From Sphingobium bisphenolivorans (lineage in GTDB: Bacteria; Pseudomonadota; Alphaproteobacteria; Sphingomonadales; Sphingomonadaceae): a stretch of DNA of 64,000 nt. The stretch spans positions 1-64,000 of the forward strand of contig NZ_ASTG01000017.1 in the NCBI RefSeq assembly GCF_000412635.1. The letters are read 5' to 3'. Below, piece after piece: positions 9,345 to 17,056 of this stretch. Under the pieces are notes generated by a model. That model was not told where the DNA came from. It searched no databases and worked only from the letters and a program-made list of their open reading frames with translations. The translations under genes were made by a program, and so were the position numbers. Each line of letters starts with the position of its first letter. Position 1 is the first letter of the stretch.

Positions 9345-9365
9345 ATGCTGAACTTGGCTCAGCAT
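9345..9365. repeat. Short hairpin repeat between ruvA and ruvB
   Basis: ATGCTGA (9345-9351) and TCAGCAT (9359-9365) form a perfect 7-bp stem around a 7-base loop. The surrounding sequence, beginning CTCGTCATGCTGAACTTG, matches a dispersed intergenic element that I recall as common in sphingomonad genomes. Other copies are not obvious in this window. It may be a REP-like element or modulate ruvB expression. Confidence 0.5.
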
Positions 9366-9448
9366 CCATCGGACCGCACGCGATGCTCCAGCGGCGGCAA
9401 ACCCGAACTCACCGCCAGACCGAGCCACTGAGTGTAGGGTTACCATCA

Positions 9449-10057
9449 TCACTTCGCCGCCTTGCGCAAGGCGAGGCGAACCAGCGCGTCCAGGGTGGCG
9501 CCTTCGCCCAGTTCTTCTTCGGCGGCGGCGACGGCGTTGCCCGCTTCGGCGGGCTTGAAGCCGAGATTCTGCAGGGCGGACACCGCGTCGGCGCCATGGC
9601 CGCCGGTCGGCAGCGCTGCCAGACCGACGCCGAGGCCGCCAGCGGGTGTCGGGACCGCGCCGATCTTGTCCTTGAGCTCGTTGGCGATGCGCTGCGCAAG
9701 CTTGGGGCCGACGCCATTGGCGCGGGCGATCATCGCCTTGTCGGCGGTCGCTATCGCCCGGTGCAGTTCCGCCGGTTCCAGCGCGGAGAGGATGGCGAGC
9801 GCCACGCGAGAACCGACGCCCTGCACGCCGGTCAGCAGGCGGAACCAGTCGCGTTCTTCGGCGCGGGCGAAGCCGACGAGGCGGATCGAATCCTCCGACA
9901 CCAGCATTTCGGTGTGGACCGTCACCGCTTCACCCACCGGACCAAGAGCGCTCAGCGTGCGGGAGGAGGCCCCAACCAGGAAGCCGACACCGCCCACGTC
10001 GATGATGGCATGGTCAAGGCCGGTACTGTCCAGCCGCCCTTTCAATTTTGCGATCAT
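9449..10057 (-). CDS. ruvA: Holliday junction DNA helicase subunit RuvA
   Basis: A 202-residue protein that binds four-way DNA junctions and loads RuvB. The N-terminal OB-fold ([10 protein letters not shown]), tandem helix-hairpin-helix motifs ([14 protein letters not shown] and [13 protein letters not shown]) and the C-terminal three-helix domain that contacts RuvB are all present. It is of normal length and lies upstream of ruvB in the same direction. Confidence 0.97.
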   Translation of the reverse strand: MIAKLKGRLDSTGLDHAIIDVGGVGFLVGASSRTLSALGPVGEAVTVHTEMLVSEDSIRLVGFARAEERDWFRLLTGVQGVGSRVALAILSALEPAELHRAIATADKAMIARANGVGPKLAQRIANELKDKIGAVPTPAGGLGVGLAALPTGGHGADAVSALQNLGFKPAEAGNAVAAAEEELGEGATLDALVRLALRKAAK

Positions 10058-10197
10058 GCCCCAAGCCCTTTGGTCATGATCTGTTCCTTAAGAGCGACTC
10101 CGGCGCGGCGCCAGTCAAAAGCGAAGCATGCGGCACCATTTGCCGCTCAAGGCGTAGTGCAGCCGAACCATGGCATTTACAGAAGGAAGAATGTTGC

Positions 10198-10773
10198 ATG
10201 ACGCTCGAGGCTCCACAGCTGGGACCCTGCGATTTCGAACATCCGGCCATCATCCTGTCCGGCACCGTCGATCAGGCGATGTACCAGCATTTCCGCAGCT
10301 GCCTGACTTCCGCGCCCGAAGAGGGGCTGGTGGTGGTCGAAATGGCGACGCTGGGCGGCGACCCGGAGGTGGCGCGGATGATGGGCGAGGACATCCGTTT
10401 CCATTCGGAGCTGCATCCGAACCGAAGAATGGTGTTTCTGGGCAAGACGGCGGTCTATTCGGCGGGCGCGACCTTCATGGGCTTTTTTGCGGCGGAGAAC
10501 CGTTATCTGACGCGGGGCACGCGGCTGATGATCCATGAGCGGATCATCACCAAGGACGTGCATCTGGAGGGGCCGCTGTCCCGCTGCATCGCCTCGCTGA
10601 AGGCGGCGCTGAACGAGATCGAGGCATCTATCGCCATCCAGAATGAGGGATTCCAGAACCTGATCCTGGGATCGCAGGTGAGCATCAACGAACTGCTGAT
10701 GCGGGCGCCGGAGAACTGGTATCTGGAGGCCAATGAAGCGGCATCGCTGGGGCTGGTGGCGGCGGTGATCTGA
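10198..10773 (+). CDS. ClpP/crotonase-fold protein with altered active site
   Basis: A 191-residue protein whose core (GGDPEVARMMGEDI; SAGATFMGFF at 88-97; LMIHERI with His113) follows the ClpP pattern. Aligning MGFF with the ClpP MGAF places Phe93 where the catalytic Ser should be. A second Ser, Ser88 in the SAG motif, sits where NfeD-type serine proteases have their nucleophile. It may thus be a protease of a different subgroup or a catalytically dead relative. The start follows AGAAGGAAGA. It is divergent from ruvA and convergent with the nucleotidyltransferase. Confidence 0.75.
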   Translation: MTLEAPQLGPCDFEHPAIILSGTVDQAMYQHFRSCLTSAPEEGLVVVEMATLGGDPEVARMMGEDIRFHSELHPNRRMVFLGKTAVYSAGATFMGFFAAENRYLTRGTRLMIHERIITKDVHLEGPLSRCIASLKAALNEIEASIAIQNEGFQNLILGSQVSINELLMRAPENWYLEANEAASLGLVAAVI

Positions 10774-10784
10774 GCGACGGCCGG

Positions 10785-11870
10785 TCAGATCTTCCCGATT
10801 TCCCTCCAGCTCAGCAGCCGTTCGACGCTGGTCCGGCGGGGGAGCCATTTCGACGCTTGCCGGCCGCCCGCTTCCTTCGCGCCAGGCGACGCTGCCGCCG
10901 CTCGCCAAGTGCGCCGGGCGCGGAGATATTGGGGATCGAGAAGCGACAGCATCGTCAGCGGGAGAGCCGTTGCCGGCCAACGCACCTGCATCAGGCGGCG
11001 GCGATATTGCAGGACTGCGCGTATCGAACCGGTCGATGCGGCCGGCACATTCAGTCCAAGCAGCTTCTTGGCGGTCCGCAGCTGCGTGCGGGCCGCCGAT
11101 CGGGCGTAACCGGCAGCGAAAAGTCCGTCCAGCTGGCGCCATGCCACCGCGTCCATGCCATGCGCCAGCGACTGGATGTCGACAAGGTGGCGCAGGTCGA
11201 TCCGCCCCCTCAGATAGTCGCGGCCCTTGAGCTGATCGTGCAGCAGCAAGATCGCGACGGAAGTGACGGTAGAGGGCAGATAGACAGTGCCTTGCGCAAG
11301 GCGATGGCGCGCCCCGTCCCTCACGATGTCCCCATGGCCGTAATGCAGCGTCGTGCGGCTGCCATAATCGCTGTGCAGATCGATCGTCGCCGCGTCGGTC
11401 AAGCGGAACAGCACCAGCGGCACATCCGGCCCCTCATGGGGCGCTTCCAGTTGATAGCCCAGGCCCTGCAACCGGCTGACGGCTGCTGCGATCTGCTGCG
11501 GCGGCACCAGCAGGTCGAGGTCCGAAAGCAGGCGGTCGCCCCGTTTCGCCGGTGCCGCAGCGGCAAGCCAAGCCGTGCCCTTCAGCACCACCGGTTCGAT
11601 GCCCGCATCGTTCAGCAGCTTCGCCGCTTCATCGAGCTGCCCGTACAGGCGCTGGTTCCGCTCCTCGTTCCGGCCATAGATCTCCTCCAGGAAACGCTGC
11701 ACATCCGAGGGAAGCAATGGTAGACGGCCGCTGTCCCTGAGCCTGCTCGCCACCAGCGGCGTGCAGAGCGAATGATTGGCCATCTCGATAATGCCCATCC
11801 ACTGATCCTCGACGGGAACCTCGCCGCGCAGGCAGGCGAGCAGGCCCCGCAGATGATCAAGCCGGTTCAT
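10785..11870 (-). CDS. Nucleotidyltransferase family protein (NTP_transf_5-like)
   Basis: A 361-residue protein with the nucleotidyltransferase core VVLKGTAW followed by LLSDLDLLVPP, where the two Asp would bind metal; this is the pattern of the uncharacterised family PF14907. The N-terminal 90 residues and C-terminal half are mainly helical. It overlaps the end of the PqqD-kinase gene by 14 bases and is the last gene of a three-gene operon starting with a small Tat-signal protein. I infer a role in modifying that protein or a polysaccharide part; the substrate is unknown. Families of this kind accompany HprK-like kinases in lasso-peptide and HPr-rel-A type loci. Confidence 0.82.
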   Translation of the reverse strand: MNRLDHLRGLLACLRGEVPVEDQWMGIIEMANHSLCTPLVASRLRDSGRLPLLPSDVQRFLEEIYGRNEERNQRLYGQLDEAAKLLNDAGIEPVVLKGTAWLAAAAPAKRGDRLLSDLDLLVPPQQIAAAVSRLQGLGYQLEAPHEGPDVPLVLFRLTDAATIDLHSDYGSRTTLHYGHGDIVRDGARHRLAQGTVYLPSTVTSVAILLLHDQLKGRDYLRGRIDLRHLVDIQSLAHGMDAVAWRQLDGLFAAGYARSAARTQLRTAKKLLGLNVPAASTGSIRAVLQYRRRLMQVRWPATALPLTMLSLLDPQYLRARRTWRAAAASPGAKEAGGRQASKWLPRRTSVERLLSWREIGKI

Positions 11871-12960
11871 CGTCGCATATTTGCTTCAGGAGGGCCGTTG
11901 CGTCATCAAGCCGGGCATAATGGAGTTCATGGCATCGGGCGGCAGCGACGGTCCGGATCATGAGATCGAGCGAGTCCCGGCCGATCTCCTCATCATGCGA
12001 GGCCGCTTCCGCCAGAAGCTGCCGCAGGGCGATCGCCGTCGTCATGGGCCGCAGTTCCGCGCCGCCCGCGCTCCGCCGCCGCAATCGGATGATCCAGCCG
12101 ATGCCGACCGGCTGTTCGGCGGCGATCCCGCCCGGTGTCGGAAAGCGGACGCGCTTGCGGTCCGCGCGCAGGTGAACCGGCAACCGCGCCATATCGCCAT
12201 AGACCGATTCCAGCAGCGGCCAGGCGCCGGCCTTGACCGAAGGCAGGAAGGCGAGGCCCTGAACCCGGCCCTCGCCATCCACCATGGCGATATCGTCGCC
12301 CGCATAGTCGAAGCCTTGGGCCGTCAGCCAGGAGGTCAGGGTCGTCTTCCCCGCGCCGGGTTCTCCCAGGAGCAGCAGGGCCTTGCCGCGGCGGTGCAGG
12401 CAGCCGGCATGGAGCGCGAGCCGCCAGCGTGGGTCCTTCAATATCTCTTCGGTGATCTTCGCCTTGAGGACGGGCCCGGCCTGCGAAGGCTGCATCAGGC
12501 AGGCAGGCTCGTCATTCCGGCTGAGAAAGGCCATGCCGTTCGCTTCCCAAAGCGCATAGCCGATCGCGCAGGACAGGCTGTCCCGCTGCAGATGATCGAA
12601 CAAGGGCGCGACCATGCGCGCGAGCGCCTCGTCATGATAGGATAAGGACAGGGAAACAGCACCGATCGCGATGGTCTGCACCCGAACGGGCGGGGCGCGC
12701 GGATCGGGATCGCAGGCGCTGACCAGCCCCTGCGTCGACCAGTTCGCCAGCACGTCCCTCAACATCGGCCCGGACCGACGAACGCCCCGATCGGCGAGTT
12801 CCCGCGACAACTGGTCGAAACAGACCCCCTCTTCAAGCCGGCAGCTGACATATCCGCCAATTTGGTTGACGCTGAGAAGCGCCTGCCGTCCTGAAGAGAA
12901 GATCAACGGCTGACCGTCGACAAAGACGAGCGATGTGCCCTGCGAAAGTCGCAACACCAT
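11857..12960 (-). CDS. PqqD-like domain fused to HprK-related kinase
   Basis: A 367-residue protein of two parts. Residues 1-90 resemble a PqqD/RRE domain, the fold that binds leader peptides in RiPP pathways (LLSVNQIGGYVSCRL near residue 30). Residues 100-367 resemble HPr kinase: LALHAGCLHRRG, a Walker A GEPGAGKTT near residue 200, and YAGDDIAMVD. I recall TIGRFAM families for such HprK-related kinases and PqqD-like partners (HPr-rel-A system), normally as separate genes. The gene is 12 bases after a small secreted-protein gene and overlaps the nucleotidyltransferase gene. Likely reaction: ATP-dependent phosphorylation of a Ser or Thr. It is clearly not the PTS regulator. Confidence 0.82.
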   Translation of the reverse strand: MVLRLSQGTSLVFVDGQPLIFSSGRQALLSVNQIGGYVSCRLEEGVCFDQLSRELADRGVRRSGPMLRDVLANWSTQGLVSACDPDPRAPPVRVQTIAIGAVSLSLSYHDEALARMVAPLFDHLQRDSLSCAIGYALWEANGMAFLSRNDEPACLMQPSQAGPVLKAKITEEILKDPRWRLALHAGCLHRRGKALLLLGEPGAGKTTLTSWLTAQGFDYAGDDIAMVDGEGRVQGLAFLPSVKAGAWPLLESVYGDMARLPVHLRADRKRVRFPTPGGIAAEQPVGIGWIIRLRRRSAGGAELRPMTTAIALRQLLAEAASHDEEIGRDSLDLMIRTVAAARCHELHYARLDDATALLKQICDDEPA

Positions 12961-12972
12961 CTGCGCTTCGAC

Positions 12973-13266
12973 TCAGGGCTTGTTACGCCCGTGTCCGCGA
13001 TTGCCCGGATTGCCGGGGCCGGTGCCCGGGCCGTCATTGATCGGCGGGTTGCCCGGAGGCTGCGGATCGGGACCGTTGCCGACACCATTATTGCCCTTCG
13101 GCCCTCCGCCGCCGCCGCCAGCGGACCGAGCGATCGCCGGCGAGGAGAGCGACGTCGAGAGCAGGATCGTGACGGCAGGAGGCACGGTCACCGCGAAACG
13201 TCCGCAGGTTTTCAGAAAGTCGCGCCGGTCTTCCGCGCCTGTTTCCGGAGTGGGTTCCTGGGGCAA
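12973..13266 (-). CDS. Small Tat-signal Gly/Asn/Pro-rich protein
   Basis: A 97-residue product if translation starts at TTG 13266, which has AAGGAGG 5 bases upstream; an in-frame ATG at 13305 lacks such a site and would add 13 residues. Residues 13-18 (DRRDFL) match a twin-arginine motif, 24-40 form the hydrophobic part, and cleavage is likely after Ala46 (SPAIA). The mature 51 residues are almost only Gly, Asn, Pro and Asp with short repeats (GNNGVGNG, PPGNPPIND, GPGNPGN). They have no Cys, one Ser (Ser48) and one Thr (Thr82). It is the first gene before the PqqD-kinase and the nucleotidyltransferase, so it is the obvious candidate substrate. No function is known to me. Confidence 0.75.
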   Translation of the reverse strand: MPQEPTPETGAEDRRDFLKTCGRFAVTVPPAVTILLSTSLSSPAIARSAGGGGGGPKGNNGVGNGPDPQPPGNPPINDGPGTGPGNPGNRGHGRNKP

Positions 13267-13271
13267 AGCAG

Positions 13272-13278
13272 CCTCCTT
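13272..13278 (-). promoter_or_regulatory. Shine-Dalgarno site of the Tat-signal protein
   Basis: AAGGAGG on the minus strand sits 5 bases before TTG 13266 and is the main reason to prefer that codon to the ATG at 13305. Confidence 0.65.
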
Positions 13279-13305
13279 TGCTGGATGAAGGCTGGAAATT
13301 ACCAT

Positions 13306-13682
13306 GGCGCCATCGCTCGCCTGAGTGCGATGAATGGGTAAGCCAAAAATGGGTATATCCAAAGGAATATTCCGCCGCCGCAGGGGCGAATCGGCCGTGA
13401 GCGGGCGTCGCCTACAAACATAGGTGAATCGGTGCCTCGGGCTATTCCTCTCGCTTCGCTCGATCAGCCCTGCGGGAGGACCGGTGATCGCCCCGCAATC
13501 CAAAGATGTGCTGGCGCATTCCGCATCATTCCCGATCGTCGCCCTTGAGAGCGTAACCCTGTGAGATCATGGTCACCCAAAAGAACTAGGCCGCGGTCCT
13601 AAAGGCGAATGGTCCCCGGCGTGGTTTCGTGGGACGCCTCCACCCGGGCTTGCTTGCGAGCAGTCAGCGAGCGGAGGACAGG
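13306..13682. other. Divergent intergenic region
   Basis: 377 bases between the divergently read Tat-signal protein and the GT-C gene, so it should hold both promoters. It contains the paired ATAT-centred sites at 13351-13373. I see no other repeat, RNA gene or credible short gene. Confidence 0.5.
13351..13373. promoter_or_regulatory. Possible operator pair upstream of the kinase cassette
   Basis: GGGTATATCC (13351-13360, imperfect dyad) and GGAATATTCC (13364-13373, perfect 10-bp palindrome) are spaced 13 bases start to start in an AT-rich patch upstream of the Tat-signal protein gene. Their similar form suggests a regulator site, but no regulator can be named. Confidence 0.3.
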
Positions 13683-15287
13683 GTGGTGGTGGAACCCGCA
13701 GAAAAGCGCGTATGGCATCCAGGGCTGACCTGGCCCTGGCTGAACCAGCGCCAGAGTCAGTCGGCCCCCTGGGCCATATGCGCCATTCTTGTCGGCCTGT
13801 CGGCCTCACTCTTCCTGCTGAGTTCCCGATATGGCATCGGCGTTCGGCCCGACACGTTCCGCTATATGGGACTGGGTTGGAAACCGGACGACGCGCCCGT
13901 CTACGGCTGGCTGCTGAGGGGCATCGCCGAAACAGGATTGAATATCTGGGGCGGCGCGAAGCTCCTCGGTCTGGTGCTCAGCTGCCTCAACCCGATCCTG
14001 ATCTGGGTCACGCTGATGCGGGCGACGCGGAGCAATGTCCATGCAGCCGGCGGCACGATTCTGATCCTGCTCTCCCCCTCCTTCTCCCGGCTGAGCGCCC
14101 TGGCGCTGTCGGAGGCGCTGTTCATCACCTGCATCTTCACCTCCGTCCTGCTGTTCGTCGCTTATTTGAAGGACATGAACTGGCGGCGGCTCGCAGCCTG
14201 CGGGGCAATGATCGCGGTGACCACCCTGGTGCGCTTTCCCGGTATGGTGCTGGGCTTCGCCATCGCCGCGACACTCCTGCTGATGCGCCAGCTGCCGCTG
14301 CGGCAGCGTGTAAGATCGGTGGTGATGCTGGGCTCCGTGGGCGGCGGCATCACGCTTCTTTGGGCGATCGTCAGCAAGATCGTGGCCGATCACGCCGTCG
14401 GCCGGGATTTCGCCTTCTACGGCAATGCCGACGTGGAACGATGGAAGCAGGGCTTCAAGTCGCTGACGGCTCTGCTGGCGCCGATGGAAGTGCCATTACT
14501 CGCGCGCGCGGCGCTTTTGCTCGCGGTTCTGGGAGCGGTCGCCTGGATCTGGTTTCACTATTGCCGCTTCGTGCTGCGCAAGGCGGACGCGAACATGGGG
14601 GAGGCGGAACGGGCGCCAGAGCGCACCATCGCCCCGGTGTTCGGCTTCTTCGCCCTCTTCTATGCGGCGTTCATGGTGCTGGCCGTCCATCTCGAGGCCA
14701 ATCTCCCCCTTAATGGCCGCTATGCCCTGCCACTCTACGTGACGCTGGTCACAGCCGCGACCATCGTAGTGAGCGACCGGAAAAACATGTCACGGGGCGA
14801 CAGGGCTCTTGCCTCCCTATTGGTCGCCATCAGCATCGGCATCCTGGCCAGCCACACGGTCCGCACCGCCAGCCGCACCGAAGCGGCTTACGAGCAAGGC
14901 CTAGACTTCGCCAGCCGGGCCTGGGCCAGTTCGCCCACCATCCACGCCGTCCGGCGGCTCCCGCGCGGTGCGATGATCTTCAGCAACGGGCCGGAGGCGA
15001 TCATCTACGCCGCCAAGCGGCCGGCGACCATCGTGCCGATGAAGATGGATTCGCGCACCGGCCTCGACCGCCCGCACAATCCCTACCCGCGCCAGCTCGA
15101 AGCCACGCGGCAGCGCCTGCAAGGCGGCAACGCCTATGTGGTGTTCGTCGATCGGGTCGACTGGCGCTTCTACACGGCCACTGAAAACGAACTGAGGCAA
15201 GCGCTCGGCCTCAAGCTGGTCGAGCGCCTCGCCGATGGGCGGATCTACAATCTTCCGCCGTCTTCACCCTCGAACAATCCGCTTTGA
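13683..15287 (+). CDS. Polytopic membrane protein, GT-C-type glycosyltransferase-like
   Basis: About 534 residues with roughly ten membrane segments between residues 30 and 410 and a soluble C-terminal domain. An early acidic motif (RPDTFRY) follows the first membrane helix, as in GT-C enzymes that use polyprenyl-phosphate sugars. Sequence identity to a named family is not clear, so the call rests on topology and neighbours. GTG 13683 (or the GTGs at 13686 and 13689) is chosen because GGAGG lies 5 bases upstream; the frame is open to 13629. It heads an operon with a UbiA-type enzyme, a HAD phosphatase and a GtrA flippase, which fits a lipid-linked sugar donor. Confidence 0.75.
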   Translation: MVVEPAEKRVWHPGLTWPWLNQRQSQSAPWAICAILVGLSASLFLLSSRYGIGVRPDTFRYMGLGWKPDDAPVYGWLLRGIAETGLNIWGGAKLLGLVLSCLNPILIWVTLMRATRSNVHAAGGTILILLSPSFSRLSALALSEALFITCIFTSVLLFVAYLKDMNWRRLAACGAMIAVTTLVRFPGMVLGFAIAATLLLMRQLPLRQRVRSVVMLGSVGGGITLLWAIVSKIVADHAVGRDFAFYGNADVERWKQGFKSLTALLAPMEVPLLARAALLLAVLGAVAWIWFHYCRFVLRKADANMGEAERAPERTIAPVFGFFALFYAAFMVLAVHLEANLPLNGRYALPLYVTLVTAATIVVSDRKNMSRGDRALASLLVAISIGILASHTVRTASRTEAAYEQGLDFASRAWASSPTIHAVRRLPRGAMIFSNGPEAIIYAAKRPATIVPMKMDSRTGLDRPHNPYPRQLEATRQRLQGGNAYVVFVDRVDWRFYTATENELRQALGLKLVERLADGRIYNLPPSSPSNNPL

Positions 15288-15312
15288 GTCCAGCCTCGAA
15301 GGAGATTTTCTC

Positions 15313-16317
15313 GTGCCCGACATTCGATTTATCCGGTCCGCCGCCGCAGCAGCGCCGCCAACGCGAACGACAGCGGACTTGCGCGACTATCTTGCGATCG
15401 CGCGCTTCGATCATGCGACCAAGCATGTGTTCATCCTGCCGGGCATCATCCTTGCCTACGTGTTTCGCGGGCCATCGGACGCGGACACCGTCCTCCATCT
15501 GGTTCTCGGCATCCTGAGCGCCGTGCTGATTGCTTCGGCCAATTATGTCATCAACGAGTGGCTGGATCGCGAGTTCGACGCCTTTCACCCGCTGAAGTCG
15601 CAGCGCATCGCGGTCAAACGCCAGCTGACGCCGGCGCTCGTCTATACCGAATATGCGGCCTTCGCGGGTGTCGGCGTGCTGCTCGCGGTGCTTATCGGCG
15701 GCATATTCCTGCCCGCCGCGCTGTTGTTCCTGATATCGGGCCTAACCTATAATGTCCGCCCCTTCCGCACGAAGGACCGGGCCTATGTGGATGTTCTGGC
15801 AGAGTCGCTCAACAATCCGATCCGCCTCATATTGGGCTGGGCGATGGTCGACCCGACCAGCCTTCCGCCGGGCAGCCTCCTGCTTTCCTACTGGATGGGG
15901 GGCGCGTTCCTGATGGCATCGAAGCGGTTGTCCGAATATCGCGACTCCGCCGGCCGGGGCGAGCTTGCCATGCTGCACCGTTACCGCCCTTCCTTTGCCA
16001 CCTATACGGCGGAAAATCTCACCGTCTGCTGTTTTCAATATGCGATCCTGTCGGCCTTCGGGCTGGCCGTGTTCCTGATCAAATATCGGATCGAATATAT
16101 TCTCGCCTTCCCCTTCGTCGCTTCCCTTTTCGCCCTTTATCTCTGGCTGTCCCTGAGAGAGGCGTCCGTCGCGCAGCGTCCCGAGCGGCTGTTTCGTTCA
16201 CGGCGGCTGATGCTGGCGGTCGCGGCGACGACGGCAGCATTCGTCTTCACGTCCCTCCATGATGTTCCGCAGTTGCAATCGCTGTCGCAGCCGCACTTCA
16301 TCAGCTTCGGGCGCTGA
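15313..16317 (+). CDS. UbiA-family prenyltransferase, phosphoribosyl-polyprenyl synthase type
   Basis: A 334-residue integral membrane protein of about eight helices. The first acidic motif NEWLDREFD followed by HPLKSQR closely follows the NDxxDxxxD...HPxKxxRP pattern of decaprenyl-phosphate phosphoribosyltransferase (mycobacterial Rv3806c type), not the ubiquinone UbiA pattern. The second motif is YNVRPFRTKDRAYVDV. It would join 5-phosphoribose to a polyprenyl phosphate. GTG 15313 is set by GAAGGAGA 7 bases upstream. It lies 25 bases after the GT-C gene and 4 bases before a HAD phosphatase, which would remove the 5-phosphate. Confidence 0.87.
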   Translation: MPDIRFIRSAAAAAPPTRTTADLRDYLAIARFDHATKHVFILPGIILAYVFRGPSDADTVLHLVLGILSAVLIASANYVINEWLDREFDAFHPLKSQRIAVKRQLTPALVYTEYAAFAGVGVLLAVLIGGIFLPAALLFLISGLTYNVRPFRTKDRAYVDVLAESLNNPIRLILGWAMVDPTSLPPGSLLLSYWMGGAFLMASKRLSEYRDSAGRGELAMLHRYRPSFATYTAENLTVCCFQYAILSAFGLAVFLIKYRIEYILAFPFVASLFALYLWLSLREASVAQRPERLFRSRRLMLAVAATTAAFVFTSLHDVPQLQSLSQPHFISFGR

Positions 16318-16321
16318 CGCC

Positions 16322-17056
16322 GTGCCGCTCGTCAACGGGCCAGTGGACTGGGATCGGATCGATCTGGTCGTCTTCGATGTCGATGGGACGCTCTACAGGC
16401 AGGCACCAGTCCGCGCGCATATGATGGTGAAGATCGGGGTGGAGGTGCTGCGCAACCGCAGCCTGACGCTGCCGCGCCTGCTGCGGCGCTACCGGCAATG
16501 TCGTGAGGAACTCGCGCTGCGGCCGCATGAAGATTTCAGACGACGGCAATATGCGTCAACGGCGGAGCATATGGGATGCGCCCCGGACGAGGTGGAAGCG
16601 CTCGTCGAAGAATGGATGCAGTTGCGTCCGCTGCCGCTGCTGAAGGCAAGCCGCGTCGAGGGCATCGACCTGCTGTTCCGGGCGCTTCGATCCACGGGCA
16701 AGATGATCGGCATCTTCTCCGACTATCCGGCCGACGCCAAGCTGGCCGCCATGGGGCTGGAAGCCGATTGGATCGCTTGCGCCGGGCACGCGGAGGTAGG
16801 GCGGTTGAAGCCTGAGCCGGCGGGCCTGATCAAGCTCCTGCAATGGTCCGGCGTTGCCCCGGAGCGGGCCATTCTGGTCGGCGACCGCGTCGATCGGGAC
16901 TGGGAGGCAGGCAGCCGGGCGGGCGTGCGCACGATCATCCGGTCGCGGCGGTCCTGCCGCCATGTGGACAGCTTCGCCCGCTACACGGACCCGCCCTTCG
17001 CAGAACTGCTGAAGTCACGAACGCAGCTCGGTAAGGCCAGCGCCTATGCCTCGTGA
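16322..17056 (+). CDS. HAD-family phosphatase
   Basis: About 244 residues with the HAD motif I VVFDVDGTLY, motif II as FSDY, the motif III Lys in LKPEP and motif IV VGDRVDRD. The four motifs are intact, so it should be an active phosphohydrolase. GTG 16322 is taken as start because it leaves 4 bases after the UbiA stop; the frame is open upstream to an ATG at 16259 inside the UbiA gene. Position between a phosphoribosyl-polyprenyl-type synthase and a GtrA flippase suggests that it dephosphorylates the lipid-linked ribose phosphate. Confidence 0.87.
   Translation: MPLVNGPVDWDRIDLVVFDVDGTLYRQAPVRAHMMVKIGVEVLRNRSLTLPRLLRRYRQCREELALRPHEDFRRRQYASTAEHMGCAPDEVEALVEEWMQLRPLPLLKASRVEGIDLLFRALRSTGKMIGIFSDYPADAKLAAMGLEADWIACAGHAEVGRLKPEPAGLIKLLQWSGVAPERAILVGDRVDRDWEAGSRAGVRTIIRSRRSCRHVDSFARYTDPPFAELLKSRTQLGKASAYAS

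Noticed and set aside
11857..12960. HprK-like gene as the PTS regulator HPr kinase
   Set aside because: It carries a PqqD-like domain, lacks the usual HprK N-terminal domain, and no PTS genes such as ptsH are near.
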